Assembly (NCBI GenBank): GCA_036311565.1
Contig: JAXJPR010000002.1
Span: forward strand, 1 to 64,000
DNA: 64,000 bases
Direction of reading: 5' to 3'
DNA from: Fimousia sp036311565
GTDB taxonomy: Bacteria > Bacillota > Clostridia > Lachnospirales > Lachnospiraceae
The position numbers were made by a program, and so were the translations under genes. The notes below the pieces were generated by a model. That model searched no databases. It saw only the letters and a list, made by a program, of their open reading frames with translations, and was not told the DNA's origin. Positions within the stretch are counted from its first letter, which is position 1. Every line of letters starts with the position of its first letter. Below are positions 8,090 to 15,666 of this stretch, one piece after another.

Positions 8090-9046
8090 ATGTTTCAATT
8101 AGCCAAAAATACACAAGAAAAAGGACGCGAATTAAGAATGTGTGTGGTAGAAACCATTCAGGAAATGATGTCCTATGATGATAAAGTGGTAGCTTTAGAA
8201 GCGGATTTAGGCGGTGCCAGTGGATTTACAAAAATTCAAAAAAGCAATCCGGACCGTTTTGTACAATGTGGAATTGCAGAAGCCAATATGATTGGGGTAG
8301 CAGCTGGTTTATCTATTACAGGATTTAAACCATTTGTGCATACCTTTGGTCCATTTGCAACGAGAAGAGTATTTGATCAAATATATTTATCTGGAGCTTA
8401 TGCAGGAAATACCATTAATATCTATGGTTCTGATCCAGGATTTAGCGTTGGTGCAAACGGCGGTACTCATACTACATGGGAAGACGTAGCGTTAATGAGA
8501 GAAATTCCAGGAGCAGTTATCTGTGATGCAGCAGACGATGTTCAGATGGAATGGATTTTAAAAGAGTTTGCTACAATGGAAGGAATTCATTATGTCAGAG
8601 GAAGTAGAAAAGATGTACGAAATCTATATGAAAAAGGTTCTACATTTACTCTTGGAAAAGGAAATGTTCTAAAAGAAGGCAGTGATGTCTTGATCATTGC
8701 AGCAGGCCAGTTAGTTTCTGATGCTATGGATTGTGCAAAGGATTTGGAAAAAGAAGGTATTCAGTCCGAAGTCGTTGATATGTTTACAATAAAACCGTTA
8801 GATAAAGAATTGATTTTAGAAGAAGCGAAAGGTAAGAAACTGATCGTAACGATTGAAAATCATTCTATCTATGGAGGTTTAGGCAGTGCTGTTGCTGAAG
8901 TGATTGCCGATGAAAATGTAAATGTTCCTTTGAAACGAATTGGCGTGGATGAACGTTTTGGACAGGTAGGAACAGCAGATTATCTCCAAAAAGAATTTGG
9001 ATTAACTGCAGATCAGATGAAAAATACGATTAAGGAATGCTTATGA
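8090..9046 (+). CDS. Transketolase, C-terminal subunit
   Basis: A 318-residue partner of the preceding subunit, with the pyrimidine-binding half (CGIAEANMIGVAAGL, TFGPFATRR) and the C-terminal regulatory domain (TIENHSIYGGLGSAVAE). It starts immediately after the previous stop (TAAATG), preceded by GGAGGT, so expression is coupled for stoichiometric assembly. The stop codon overlaps the deoC start. Confidence 0.85.
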   Translation: MFQLAKNTQEKGRELRMCVVETIQEMMSYDDKVVALEADLGGASGFTKIQKSNPDRFVQCGIAEANMIGVAAGLSITGFKPFVHTFGPFATRRVFDQIYLSGAYAGNTINIYGSDPGFSVGANGGTHTTWEDVALMREIPGAVICDAADDVQMEWILKEFATMEGIHYVRGSRKDVRNLYEKGSTFTLGKGNVLKEGSDVLIIAAGQLVSDAMDCAKDLEKEGIQSEVVDMFTIKPLDKELILEEAKGKKLIVTIENHSIYGGLGSAVAEVIADENVNVPLKRIGVDERFGQVGTADYLQKEFGLTADQMKNTIKECL

Positions 9047-9696
9047 ATCAAAAAGATATTTTAAATAAGGTAGATCATACTTTACTTCGCCAGACAGCTA
9101 CCTGGGCAGAAATGAAAGAAATCTGTGATGATGCAATTTACTATGAAACAGCATCTGTATGTATTCCGCCATCTTATGTAAAAAGAGTAAAAGAATACGC
9201 GGGAGATCAGATAAAAATTTGTACAGTCATCGGATTTCCCAATGGATATCATACAACAGCCGTAAAAGAATATGAAACAAAAGATGCCATTTTGAATGGT
9301 GCAGATGAAATCGATATGGTAATTAATCTTGGTGATGTAAAAGATGGTAATTACCAGCTTGTCTTAGAAGAAATTAAGACATTAAAAAAGGCTTGTGGTG
9401 ATAAAGTATTAAAAGTTATTATTGAAACATGTCTGTTGACAAATGATGAAAAAAGAAAGCTTTGTCAGATAGTAACCGAAGCAGGAGCAGACTATATCAA
9501 AACTTCTACTGGTTTTTCTACTGATGGTGCGACATTGGAAGATATTCTTTTGTTTGCTGAAAATGTAGGAGAACAGGTGAAAATAAAAGCAGCCGGGGGA
9601 ATCAGCTCCTTTGAAGACGCACAAAAATTTGTGGAGGCAGGAGCAGATCGTCTTGGAACAAGCCGATTAATAAAAATCGTAAAAGAAAATCAATAG
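9043..9696 (+). CDS. deoC: Deoxyribose-phosphate aldolase (DERA)
   Basis: A 217-residue class I aldolase that cleaves 2-deoxyribose-5-phosphate to glyceraldehyde-3-phosphate and acetaldehyde. The start begins DILNKVDHTLL. The Schiff-base Lys is expected at about Lys153 in DYIKTSTGF, with a second active-site Lys near 182 in KAAGGIS. It starts at ATG 9043, overlapping the transketolase stop (ATGA), with AAGGA six bases upstream; another ATG at 9037 is too close to that site. Usual family partners (nucleoside phosphorylase, deoxyribokinase, phosphopentomutase) are absent here, so nucleoside salvage is not the obvious role. Confidence 0.9.
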   Translation: MNQKDILNKVDHTLLRQTATWAEMKEICDDAIYYETASVCIPPSYVKRVKEYAGDQIKICTVIGFPNGYHTTAVKEYETKDAILNGADEIDMVINLGDVKDGNYQLVLEEIKTLKKACGDKVLKVIIETCLLTNDEKRKLCQIVTEAGADYIKTSTGFSTDGATLEDILLFAENVGEQVKIKAAGGISSFEDAQKFVEAGADRLGTSRLIKIVKENQ

Positions 9697-9716
9697 TTTT
9701 ATTTTAAATGAAAAAA

Positions 9717-9742
9717 GACATTCGAAACGGATGTCTTTTTTT
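9717..9742 (+). terminator. Intrinsic terminator of the PTS/transketolase/deoC operon
   Basis: GACATTCG pairs with CGGATGTC (one G-U) around AAA, with A-residues before and seven T-residues after. Confidence 0.85.
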
Positions 9743-9765
9743 CATTGATGAATATACTCAATCAC

Positions 9766-9798
9766 AAAACAAACAAAAATAAATAAAAACAAACAAAA
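9766..9798. promoter_or_regulatory. Tandem A-rich repeats, candidate DeoR-family operators
   Basis: AAAACAAACAAAA occurs identically at 9766-9778 and 9786-9798, exactly 20 bp apart, just upstream of the -35 box of the second deoC. The 20-bp phasing returns at the glycyl radical enzyme promoter (12321-12350). The reverse complement is TGTTTG-rich, as in sites of Gram-positive DeoR-type repressors. The DeoR gene at 11443 is the natural candidate. Confidence 0.5.
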
Positions 9799-9812
9799 GC
9801 AAAGAATAAATG

Positions 9813-9841
9813 TTTACATATGTTTAAAAAGGTGTTAAATT
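9813..9841 (+). promoter_or_regulatory. Promoter of the second deoC
   Basis: TTTACA at 9813-9818, a 17-bp spacer, and TAAATT at 9836-9841. The glycyl radical enzyme promoter uses the same -10 sequence. Confidence 0.6.
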
Positions 9842-9847
9842 ATAAGT

Positions 9848-9890
9848 GAGGAGGAAAGATAACGAACAAAAACGAAAATATATCGTTATC
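9848..9890 (+). promoter_or_regulatory. Strong Shine-Dalgarno followed by a hairpin, 45 nt before the deoC start
   Basis: GAGGAGGA at 9848-9855 is the only strong ribosome binding site here, but the ATG lies at 9901. Between them GATAACGA (9858-9865) pairs perfectly with TCGTTATC (9883-9890). Folding would leave about 12 unpaired nucleotides between the ribosome binding site and the ATG. A weak GAG lies next to the ATG. The inverted repeat could instead be an operator. Confidence 0.5.
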
Positions 9891-9900
9891 GAGAAGTAAG

Positions 9901-10614
9901 ATGAAAAAGTTAACAAAAAAAGCAAGTGAAATGACAATAAAAGAATTGGCTTCTTATATCGATTATTCCGTACTAAAACCAGAATTTACAGAAGAAAAAA
10001 TTATTGAATTAACAAAGGATGGGGTAAATTTAGGATGTGCAACCATCTGTATCAATCCAGGATATCTGGATTTGTGCGAACCATATGTAAAGGGAACAGA
10101 CACTATGCTATGTCCAGTATGTGATTTTCCATTTGGAACAAGCTCTACAGAATCAAAAGTAAAACAGATCGAAATTGCAGCAAAATACGATACGGTAAAG
10201 GAAATCGATATTGTTGCAAACTTTGGACTTATCAGGAGTGGTCAGTATGAAAAAGTAACTGCCGATCTTAAGGCATGTACAGAAGCTGCGCACAAACATG
10301 GAAAAGAAATTAAAGTGATTTTTGAAACAGATGCATTGAATGAAGAACAAATCAGAAAAACATGTCATTGTTGTATCGAAGCAGGCGCTGATTTTGTAAA
10401 ATCATCTACAGGATTCTTAACTGGACATGAAACTGTTGGAGCAGCTCCGGAAGTGATAAGAATTATGCAGGAAGAAGTTGGAGACCAATGCAAAGTAAAG
10501 GGAAGCGGAGCAATTCGTACAAGAGAACATTTTTTACAATTAATTGATATGGGAATTGATCGAATGGGAATTGGATATCGCTCTGTTCCAGTTGTTTTAG
10601 GATTAGATAGATAA
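9901..10614 (+). CDS. deoC: DERA-family aldolase, divergent second copy
   Basis: A 237-residue DeoC/FbaB-type aldolase only distantly like the first copy. It keeps the Schiff-base segment DFVKSSTGF with Lys167 and an Asp in EIDIVANFG, but the second active-site Lys (Lys200) sits in VKGSGAIR, not the usual KAAGGIR. It also carries a Cys-rich middle (CHCC). The substrate may therefore differ from 2-deoxyribose-5-phosphate. It has its own promoter, operator-like repeats and unusual 5' leader. A hairpin at 10645-10674 marks the end of the transcript, so it is monocistronic, next to the DeoR and glycyl radical enzyme genes. Confidence 0.8.
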   Translation: MKKLTKKASEMTIKELASYIDYSVLKPEFTEEKIIELTKDGVNLGCATICINPGYLDLCEPYVKGTDTMLCPVCDFPFGTSSTESKVKQIEIAAKYDTVKEIDIVANFGLIRSGQYEKVTADLKACTEAAHKHGKEIKVIFETDALNEEQIRKTCHCCIEAGADFVKSSTGFLTGHETVGAAPEVIRIMQEEVGDQCKVKGSGAIRTREHFLQLIDMGIDRMGIGYRSVPVVLGLDR

Positions 10615-10644
10615 ATATAAAAGAATAACTGTCAATAGATTCAC

Positions 10645-10674
10645 AGGGCTGTGGTACGCGTGTACTGCAGCCCT
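10645..10674. terminator. Hairpin between convergent deoC and GNAT genes
   Basis: AGGGCTG at 10645-10651 pairs with CAGCCCT at 10668-10674, with an inner GTAC/GTAC pairing. There is no strong T-run on either strand, but the position between convergent genes fits a shared terminator. Confidence 0.5.
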
Positions 10675-10682
10675 ATAATCAT

Positions 10683-11300
10683 TTATTCGACACTATTGGA
10701 AACAAGAGCTTCAAAAACTTCTTTTTTCATGACTTTTTCTAGTACCTTGATTGCGTGTGAATATTCATTAATCGCTATTCCATAGGTATCTCTACGGCAT
10801 ATATGAAATCCAAAATCCTGATAGAGTTTGATAGCCTGATAAGAGCTGGGCTGAGTGTGAAGATAAATCGGCTCATCGGGGTTTTGCCTTTCGAAAATCT
10901 GCAAAATAAGTGTAATTAAAATCCGGGCAAATCCCTGTCCGCTAAAAGTATCAGAAATAGCAAGCCAATGTAGAATTGGAATGCTGGCAGAACCTTTTTT
11001 TGCGTTCCAGGCCATGCACGTTCCAATAGATTGATTCGTCGTTTTTTCTCTTAAAAAAAGACAACGTTCTTTTAACAACTCTTTTTGGTTTCCAAAGCGA
11101 TCAATAAAATAGCAAGTCGCTTCTGAATTTGATTTGGAAGAAAACTCACCAGCGGCTTTTTGAATGTCTACCCAGACTTTTTCCATCCCATCTTCATAAT
11201 AATCAATAATTACATTTTCTGGTATTTTACGGTAAGCGAAATGGTTGATTTTATCACACCGCATAATAATACTTCGATATTCAATGGAGGTATCCATCAT
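10683..11300 (-). CDS. GNAT family N-acetyltransferase
   Basis: A 205-residue protein with a GNAT acyl-CoA-binding region: the WLAISDTFSGQGFARILI segment corresponds to the R/Q-x-x-G-x-G/A loop (here SGQGFA). The C-terminal YQAIKLYQDFGFHI is the typical motif B end. The start is set at the first of two ATGs (11298-11300) because AGGAG lies 8 nt upstream on the minus strand; a longer frame starting at 11360 has no such site. The substrate is unknown. It is transcribed convergently to deoC and divergently from the DeoR gene, and there is no functional link to either. Confidence 0.75.
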   Translation of the reverse strand: MMDTSIEYRSIIMRCDKINHFAYRKIPENVIIDYYEDGMEKVWVDIQKAAGEFSSKSNSEATCYFIDRFGNQKELLKERCLFLREKTTNQSIGTCMAWNAKKGSASIPILHWLAISDTFSGQGFARILITLILQIFERQNPDEPIYLHTQPSSYQAIKLYQDFGFHICRRDTYGIAINEYSHAIKVLEKVMKKEVFEALVSNSVE

Positions 11301-11353
11301 TCTTATCACTCCTAGATCTGTATTTTCTTTATTATAACAAATTTTATCTACCC

Positions 11354-11382
11354 ATGACATTATTCCTGGATTGTATTATAAT
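11354..11382 (+). promoter_or_regulatory. Promoter of the DeoR-family regulator
   Basis: ATGACA at 11354-11359, a 17-bp spacer, and TATAAT at 11377-11382. Confidence 0.6.
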
Positions 11383-11442
11383 AAAACGATAAAGAATTTC
11401 AGGTAGTAGGAAGCGAATGAAAAATGGTAGGAGGATCAGGAT

Positions 11443-12204
11443 ATGCTGGCGGAAGAAAGACAGAATGCAATTGTCGCCCAGGTAAATGAAAAAGGATCGG
11501 TATTAGTAAAGAATTTGAGCAAAGAATTTCAGGTAACAGAAGACAGCATTCGTAAAGATTTGACCTTGTTAGAAAAGAAAGGGTTATTGAAAAAGACTTA
11601 TGGGGGAGCCGTAAAAGTCCGGGTAAATGTCCATGATTTTTATGTGTCTCATCGGAAAGAGAGAAACATTGAAGATAAGCAAAAAATTGCAAAAAAGGCC
11701 ATGGAACTGATTCAGGAAGGCGACATGATTTTTCTAGATATTTCAACCTCTAATTTAGAATTGGCAAAACTGCTTTTAAAGAGCGATCGGAATGTAACAG
11801 TGGTCACTAATATGATAGAAATCATGCTTCTGTTTATGAATGAAAGCAAAGTAAAGCTGATTTTTATCGGCGGTAATATGAGTTCTGCAAAAGAAGGATT
11901 TGTAGGGGCACTGACCAATCAGGAGTTAGAGAAATATCGATTTGATAAAGTGTTTATGGGGGTAGTTGGTGTAGATTTGGAAGAAAATCGTGTAGCAACT
12001 TATGATGCAGAAGATGCATCTACTAAATCAGCCATTCTTAAGGCTGGAAATAAAGCATATATGATGGTAGAGACTCGAAAATTTAATGCTGAAGGAAACT
12101 GTAAATATGCAAAAGTTAGTGATTTTACAGGAGCGATCTTAGATCATGAGCCGGATCTGTCAGTAAAAAAAGTTATGAAAAAATATGAGATTGACTGGTT
12201 ATAG
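11443..12204 (+). CDS. DeoR/GlpR-family transcriptional repressor
   Basis: A 253-residue regulator with the canonical DeoR layout. An N-terminal winged HTH covers about residues 5-57 (AEERQNAIVAQV, then VTEDSIRKDLTLLEKKGLLKKTYGGA). A C-terminal sugar-phosphate sensing domain (about 75-240) is of the ribose-5-phosphate-isomerase-like fold, with MIFLDISTSNLELAK and GVVGVD segments. Such repressors normally release DNA when a sugar phosphate binds. GGAGG lies before the ATG. It sits between the second deoC and the glycyl radical enzyme, both of which carry 20-bp-phased A-rich repeats, so it probably controls both. A strong terminator ends the gene. Confidence 0.85.
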   Translation: MLAEERQNAIVAQVNEKGSVLVKNLSKEFQVTEDSIRKDLTLLEKKGLLKKTYGGAVKVRVNVHDFYVSHRKERNIEDKQKIAKKAMELIQEGDMIFLDISTSNLELAKLLLKSDRNVTVVTNMIEIMLLFMNESKVKLIFIGGNMSSAKEGFVGALTNQELEKYRFDKVFMGVVGVDLEENRVATYDAEDASTKSAILKAGNKAYMMVETRKFNAEGNCKYAKVSDFTGAILDHEPDLSVKKVMKKYEIDWL

Positions 12205-12248
12205 AGAAAAAATCTTCAGGAGTTTTTGCGACTGAAGATTTTTTCTCT
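12203..12248 (+). terminator. Intrinsic terminator of the DeoR gene
   Basis: A 17-bp perfect stem (12203-12219 with 12232-12248), A-rich on the 5' arm and T-rich on the 3' arm. It starts inside the stop codon region. Confidence 0.9.
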
Positions 12249-12277
12249 ATTTTTCTATGAAAGATAGAAGGAATACA

Positions 12278-12306
12278 TTGACAATAAGAAAGAATGATGA
12301 TAAATT
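12278..12306 (+). promoter_or_regulatory. Promoter of the glycyl radical enzyme operon
   Basis: TTGACA at 12278-12283, a 17-bp spacer, and TAAATT at 12301-12306. Confidence 0.65.
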
Positions 12307-12320
12307 CTACTTAGAAACAA

Positions 12321-12350
12321 TAAAAAACAATAACAACTAATAAAAAACAA
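12321..12350. promoter_or_regulatory. Tandem A-rich repeats downstream of the -10 box, candidate repressor sites
   Basis: TAAAAAACAA is repeated identically at 12321-12330 and 12341-12350, exactly 20 bp apart, within a run of further ACAA units. The position between the -10 box and the ribosome binding site suits repression. See the matching arrangement at 9766-9798. Confidence 0.5.
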
Positions 12351-12373
12351 GAATAAAATTGGGAGGGAATATT

Positions 12374-14716
12374 ATGACAGAACGGATTCAGATTTTAAAG
12401 GAAAAGATGCTGATGCAGACAAGATATGCATCCATTGAACAGGCTAAAATTATTACAGAATCTTATCAATGCCATGAAGGTGAATCAAAAATTATGCAAA
12501 GAGCATATGCTTTAAAAGCGGCATTAGAACAATTAGAAATTGCTCTGGAGCCGGAAGAGCTGATTGTAGGAAACCGTACTGCAGGTGTTAGAAATGGAGT
12601 TGTGTTCCCTGAAAGCGGAAGTTCTTGGGTAGATCGTGAATTTGAGACCCTGCCAACAAGACCGCAGGATAAATTCCAGGTAAGAGAAGATGACATTCAT
12701 TATTTTAGAGAACATATCAAGCCTTATTGGGAAGGCAAATCTTTAGAAGATGTCCTGAAGAAAAATTATGGAGAAGAAATTGAGCAGATTGCAAAAGTAG
12801 TAAAAATCAACCAGAAAGACCATGCGCAGGGACATATTTGCCCAGATTGCAGAAAATGGCTGGAAAAAGGACCAGCTGGTTTAAAGCAAGATGCAGAAGA
12901 AAAAGGAAAGAGCGCTGTAAATAAAGAACAGAAAGAATTTTATCAAAGTGTGTGTCTTGTAATGGATGGAGCAATTGCGTTTATGAATCGTTATGCTGAT
13001 CGTTTGGATGAAATGATGGAACAGGAAAAAGATGAAAAGCATCTTGCAGATATGAAGAAAGTAGCACAAAATTGTAGAAATCTTTCAAAAAGAGGCGCTC
13101 AAAATTTTCATGAAGCGTTACAGAGTATCTGGTTCTTATTTGTTATTTTACATATGGAATCAAATGCTTCCTCTTTTTCACCAGGACGTCTGGATATGAT
13201 TTTACTTCCATATTATGAAAAAGATTTAAAAGAAGGGATTCTTACGAAAGAAGCAGCATTGGAATTGATCGAATGTCTGTGGTTGAAATTTAATGAAATT
13301 GTTTATATGAGAAATCAGCATAGTGCAAAGTATTTTGCAGGATTTCCAATCGGATTTAACATTGCGGTAGGCGGCGTTGATAGAAATGGCAAAGATGTAA
13401 AAAATGATTTATCTTTGTTATTCCTGGATGCACAGGAACATCTGGGACTTCCTCAGCCAAACTTATCAGTCAGACTTCATGAAGGTACCGAACAGGACTT
13501 ATTGGAAAAATCAATTAAAGTAGTGGCAAAAGGAAGCGGCATGCCGCAGTATTTTAATGATAAAGCTGTGATTCCGGCCTTAGAAGCGCTGGGAGTCAGT
13601 CATGAAGATGCCTTAGATTATGCAATTGTTGGATGTGTGGAACTGACGACACAGGGAAATAACCTTGGCTGGAGCGATTCTGCCATGTTCAACTTTAATA
13701 AAGTTTTAGAACTTACTTTAACTGGCGGAAAATGTCTTATAACAGGAAAGCAGCTAGGAGAAAATTATGGAAGTCTTTTGACTTATCAGTCTTATGAAGA
13801 ATTAGAAGCAGCATTCCAAAAACATTTGGACTATTTTATTGAGAAAATGCTTCTTGCCTGTGAAGAAGTGGAGAAAGTGCATATGGATTTACTTCCAACA
13901 CCATTTCTTTCTTCTGTAATTGGAGATTGTATTGAAAAAGGTATGGATGTGACTGCAGGCGGTGCACATTATAATTTCTCTGGAATTCAGATGATTCAGA
14001 TTGCCAACCTGGCAGATTCTCTGGCTGCTATGAAGAAACTGGTATATGATGAAAAGAAAATTTCACCAGAAGATCTGCTCCATGCATTAGAACATAATTT
14101 TGAAGGATATGAAATTATTCGTCTGATGCTTCTTAATAAAGTTCCAAAGTATGGAAATGATGTGGAATGGGTAGACACTATGGGAGTAAAATGGGCAGAA
14201 TACTTCAAGCAGAAATTATCAGAATATACGAATTATCGTGGCGGCAAATATCATACAGGAATGTATACGGTTTCTGCACATGTTCCAATGGGAGAAAATG
14301 TAGGGGCATCTCCAGATGGCAGGTATGCGGGTACACCTTTGGCTGACGGAGGAATGTCACCTGTTTATGGAAGAGATGTAACAGGTCCGACTGCTGTATT
14401 AAAATCCGTTTCCAGATTAGATAAAACATTGACCAGTAATGGTGGTCTGTTAAATATGAAATTCTTGCCGGAATTCTTTAAGAATGAAACCGGAATCCGT
14501 AAGTTTGCACAATTTTTAAGAGGATTTGTGGATTTGGAAATTCCACATGTTCAGTTCAATGTGGTAAATAGGGAAGATTTGATTGCAGCAAAGAAAAATC
14601 CAGAAAATTATAAAGGATTGACGGTTCGTGTAGCAGGTTATACCGCATATTTTACAGAACTGGCTGGAGAATTGCAGGATGAGATCATTGCAAGAACCTC
14701 ATATGGAGATATTTAA
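12374..14716 (+). CDS. Glycyl radical enzyme, dehydratase/lyase class (not pyruvate formate-lyase)
   Basis: A 780-residue glycyl radical enzyme. The C-terminal radical site is RVAGYTAYF with Gly755. The thiyl radical Cys is Cys421 in VGCVELTTQG. The C-x-E pattern (Glu423) is that of diol dehydratases, choline lyase and related C-O/C-N/C-S lyases; pyruvate formate-lyase has two adjacent Cys. The usual following Pro (GCVEP) is replaced by Leu, so it lies outside the best known subgroups. GGGAGGG six bases before ATG 12374 sets the start; an upstream TTG at 12359 is ignored. The activase gene starts 2 nt after its stop. The substrate is not determined: a polyol phosphate or an anhydrohexitol phosphate fits the sugar-related context. 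Confidence 0.85.
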   Translation: MTERIQILKEKMLMQTRYASIEQAKIITESYQCHEGESKIMQRAYALKAALEQLEIALEPEELIVGNRTAGVRNGVVFPESGSSWVDREFETLPTRPQDKFQVREDDIHYFREHIKPYWEGKSLEDVLKKNYGEEIEQIAKVVKINQKDHAQGHICPDCRKWLEKGPAGLKQDAEEKGKSAVNKEQKEFYQSVCLVMDGAIAFMNRYADRLDEMMEQEKDEKHLADMKKVAQNCRNLSKRGAQNFHEALQSIWFLFVILHMESNASSFSPGRLDMILLPYYEKDLKEGILTKEAALELIECLWLKFNEIVYMRNQHSAKYFAGFPIGFNIAVGGVDRNGKDVKNDLSLLFLDAQEHLGLPQPNLSVRLHEGTEQDLLEKSIKVVAKGSGMPQYFNDKAVIPALEALGVSHEDALDYAIVGCVELTTQGNNLGWSDSAMFNFNKVLELTLTGGKCLITGKQLGENYGSLLTYQSYEELEAAFQKHLDYFIEKMLLACEEVEKVHMDLLPTPFLSSVIGDCIEKGMDVTAGGAHYNFSGIQMIQIANLADSLAAMKKLVYDEKKISPEDLLHALEHNFEGYEIIRLMLLNKVPKYGNDVEWVDTMGVKWAEYFKQKLSEYTNYRGGKYHTGMYTVSAHVPMGENVGASPDGRYAGTPLADGGMSPVYGRDVTGPTAVLKSVSRLDKTLTSNGGLLNMKFLPEFFKNETGIRKFAQFLRGFVDLEIPHVQFNVVNREDLIAAKKNPENYKGLTVRVAGYTAYFTELAGELQDEIIARTSYGDI

Positions 14717-14718
14717 GA

Positions 14719-15630
14719 ATGAAAGGTACAATTTTTGATATTAGACGGTTTTCTACTCATGATGGAGAAGGACTTCGGACAACGATTTTTATGAAAGGAT
14801 GTCCGTTGCGCTGTGTGTGGTGCCAGAATCCGGAAGGAATACCAGTAGAAATCTATCCAATGCATTTTTCAAATCAGTGTGTCGGGTGTAAAACTTGTCT
14901 AAAAGTTTGTAAGTTTAACGGAATATGGGAAGAAAATGGAAAGATCCATATTGATAGAAATGCAAGGGAAGATTGGGCAGCCATATCTGATGCGTGTCCG
15001 GCAGAGGCTATTGTACTGGATGGGAAAGTCTGGAATGCAGAAGACGTATTAAAAGAAGTTAAAAAAGATAAGGTATTCTTTCGACATGGAGGCGGTGTTA
15101 CCATTTCTGGCGGGGAACCTTTGATGCAGGCTGATTTTGTTGTAGAAATCTTTCAAAAACTAAAAGAAGAAGGCATTCACACAGCCATTGAAACGTCCTT
15201 GGGAGTATCGAAGGAAGCAGTAGAAAAAGTAGTTCCATATGTAGATCAGATTTTTGCAGATATGAAGCTTGAAACAGAAGAACTTCATAAAAAATATACT
15301 GGTGTATCAAATGTCCAGATAAAGAAGAATCTTACCTTTTTGCTCACATCACCGTATAAAGAAAAAGTGACGATCCGAACTCCTTTGATACCAGAGCATA
15401 CAGCTACGGAAGAAAATTTATCTGGTATTGCGGAATATATTTCAGGATTATATCCAGAAGTAAAATATGAGTTACTTAATTATAATCCGCTGGCAGAAGC
15501 GAAGTATCATTTGGTCGAACGCAGCTATTGTTTTGAGGAAAATCCAAAATTATATACAAAAGAGCAGATGATCGCATTTGGTGAAATTGTAAAAGCACAT
15601 GGTATAAAACGTTTGATTATGGAGTTATAG
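14719..15630 (+). CDS. Glycyl radical enzyme activating enzyme (radical SAM)
   Basis: A 303-residue radical SAM protein that installs the glycyl radical on the preceding enzyme. The SAM cluster motif is C-x3-C-x2-C in MKGCPLRCVWCQNPEG, and the GGGVTISGGEPLMQ motif follows. Between them a ferredoxin-like insert (CVGCKTCLKVC and CPAEAI) should hold auxiliary [4Fe-4S] clusters, as is usual for activases of the dehydratase-type enzymes. It starts 2 nt after the glycyl radical enzyme stop and is surely co-transcribed. Confidence 0.92.
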   Translation: MKGTIFDIRRFSTHDGEGLRTTIFMKGCPLRCVWCQNPEGIPVEIYPMHFSNQCVGCKTCLKVCKFNGIWEENGKIHIDRNAREDWAAISDACPAEAIVLDGKVWNAEDVLKEVKKDKVFFRHGGGVTISGGEPLMQADFVVEIFQKLKEEGIHTAIETSLGVSKEAVEKVVPYVDQIFADMKLETEELHKKYTGVSNVQIKKNLTFLLTSPYKEKVTIRTPLIPEHTATEENLSGIAEYISGLYPEVKYELLNYNPLAEAKYHLVERSYCFEENPKLYTKEQMIAFGEIVKAHGIKRLIMEL

Positions 15631-15666
15631 AAAAATTTCAATGAATGGAAATCGGAGGTAAAGGAA

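Noticed and set aside
2930..9696. Assigning the PTS operon to L-ascorbate use
   Set aside because: The permease family fits, but none of the ascorbate-phosphate pathway genes is present; transketolase and DERA point elsewhere.
9769..9800. The A-rich tandem repeats as a CRISPR or microsatellite
   Set aside because: There are only two units, without spacers, at promoter positions and with helical phasing; an operator is more sensible.
12374..14716. Calling the glycyl radical enzyme pyruvate formate-lyase
   Set aside because: The active site is Gly-Cys-Val-Glu, not the Cys-Cys pair of pyruvate formate-lyase, and the activase has the extra ferredoxin domain typical of the dehydratase/lyase group.
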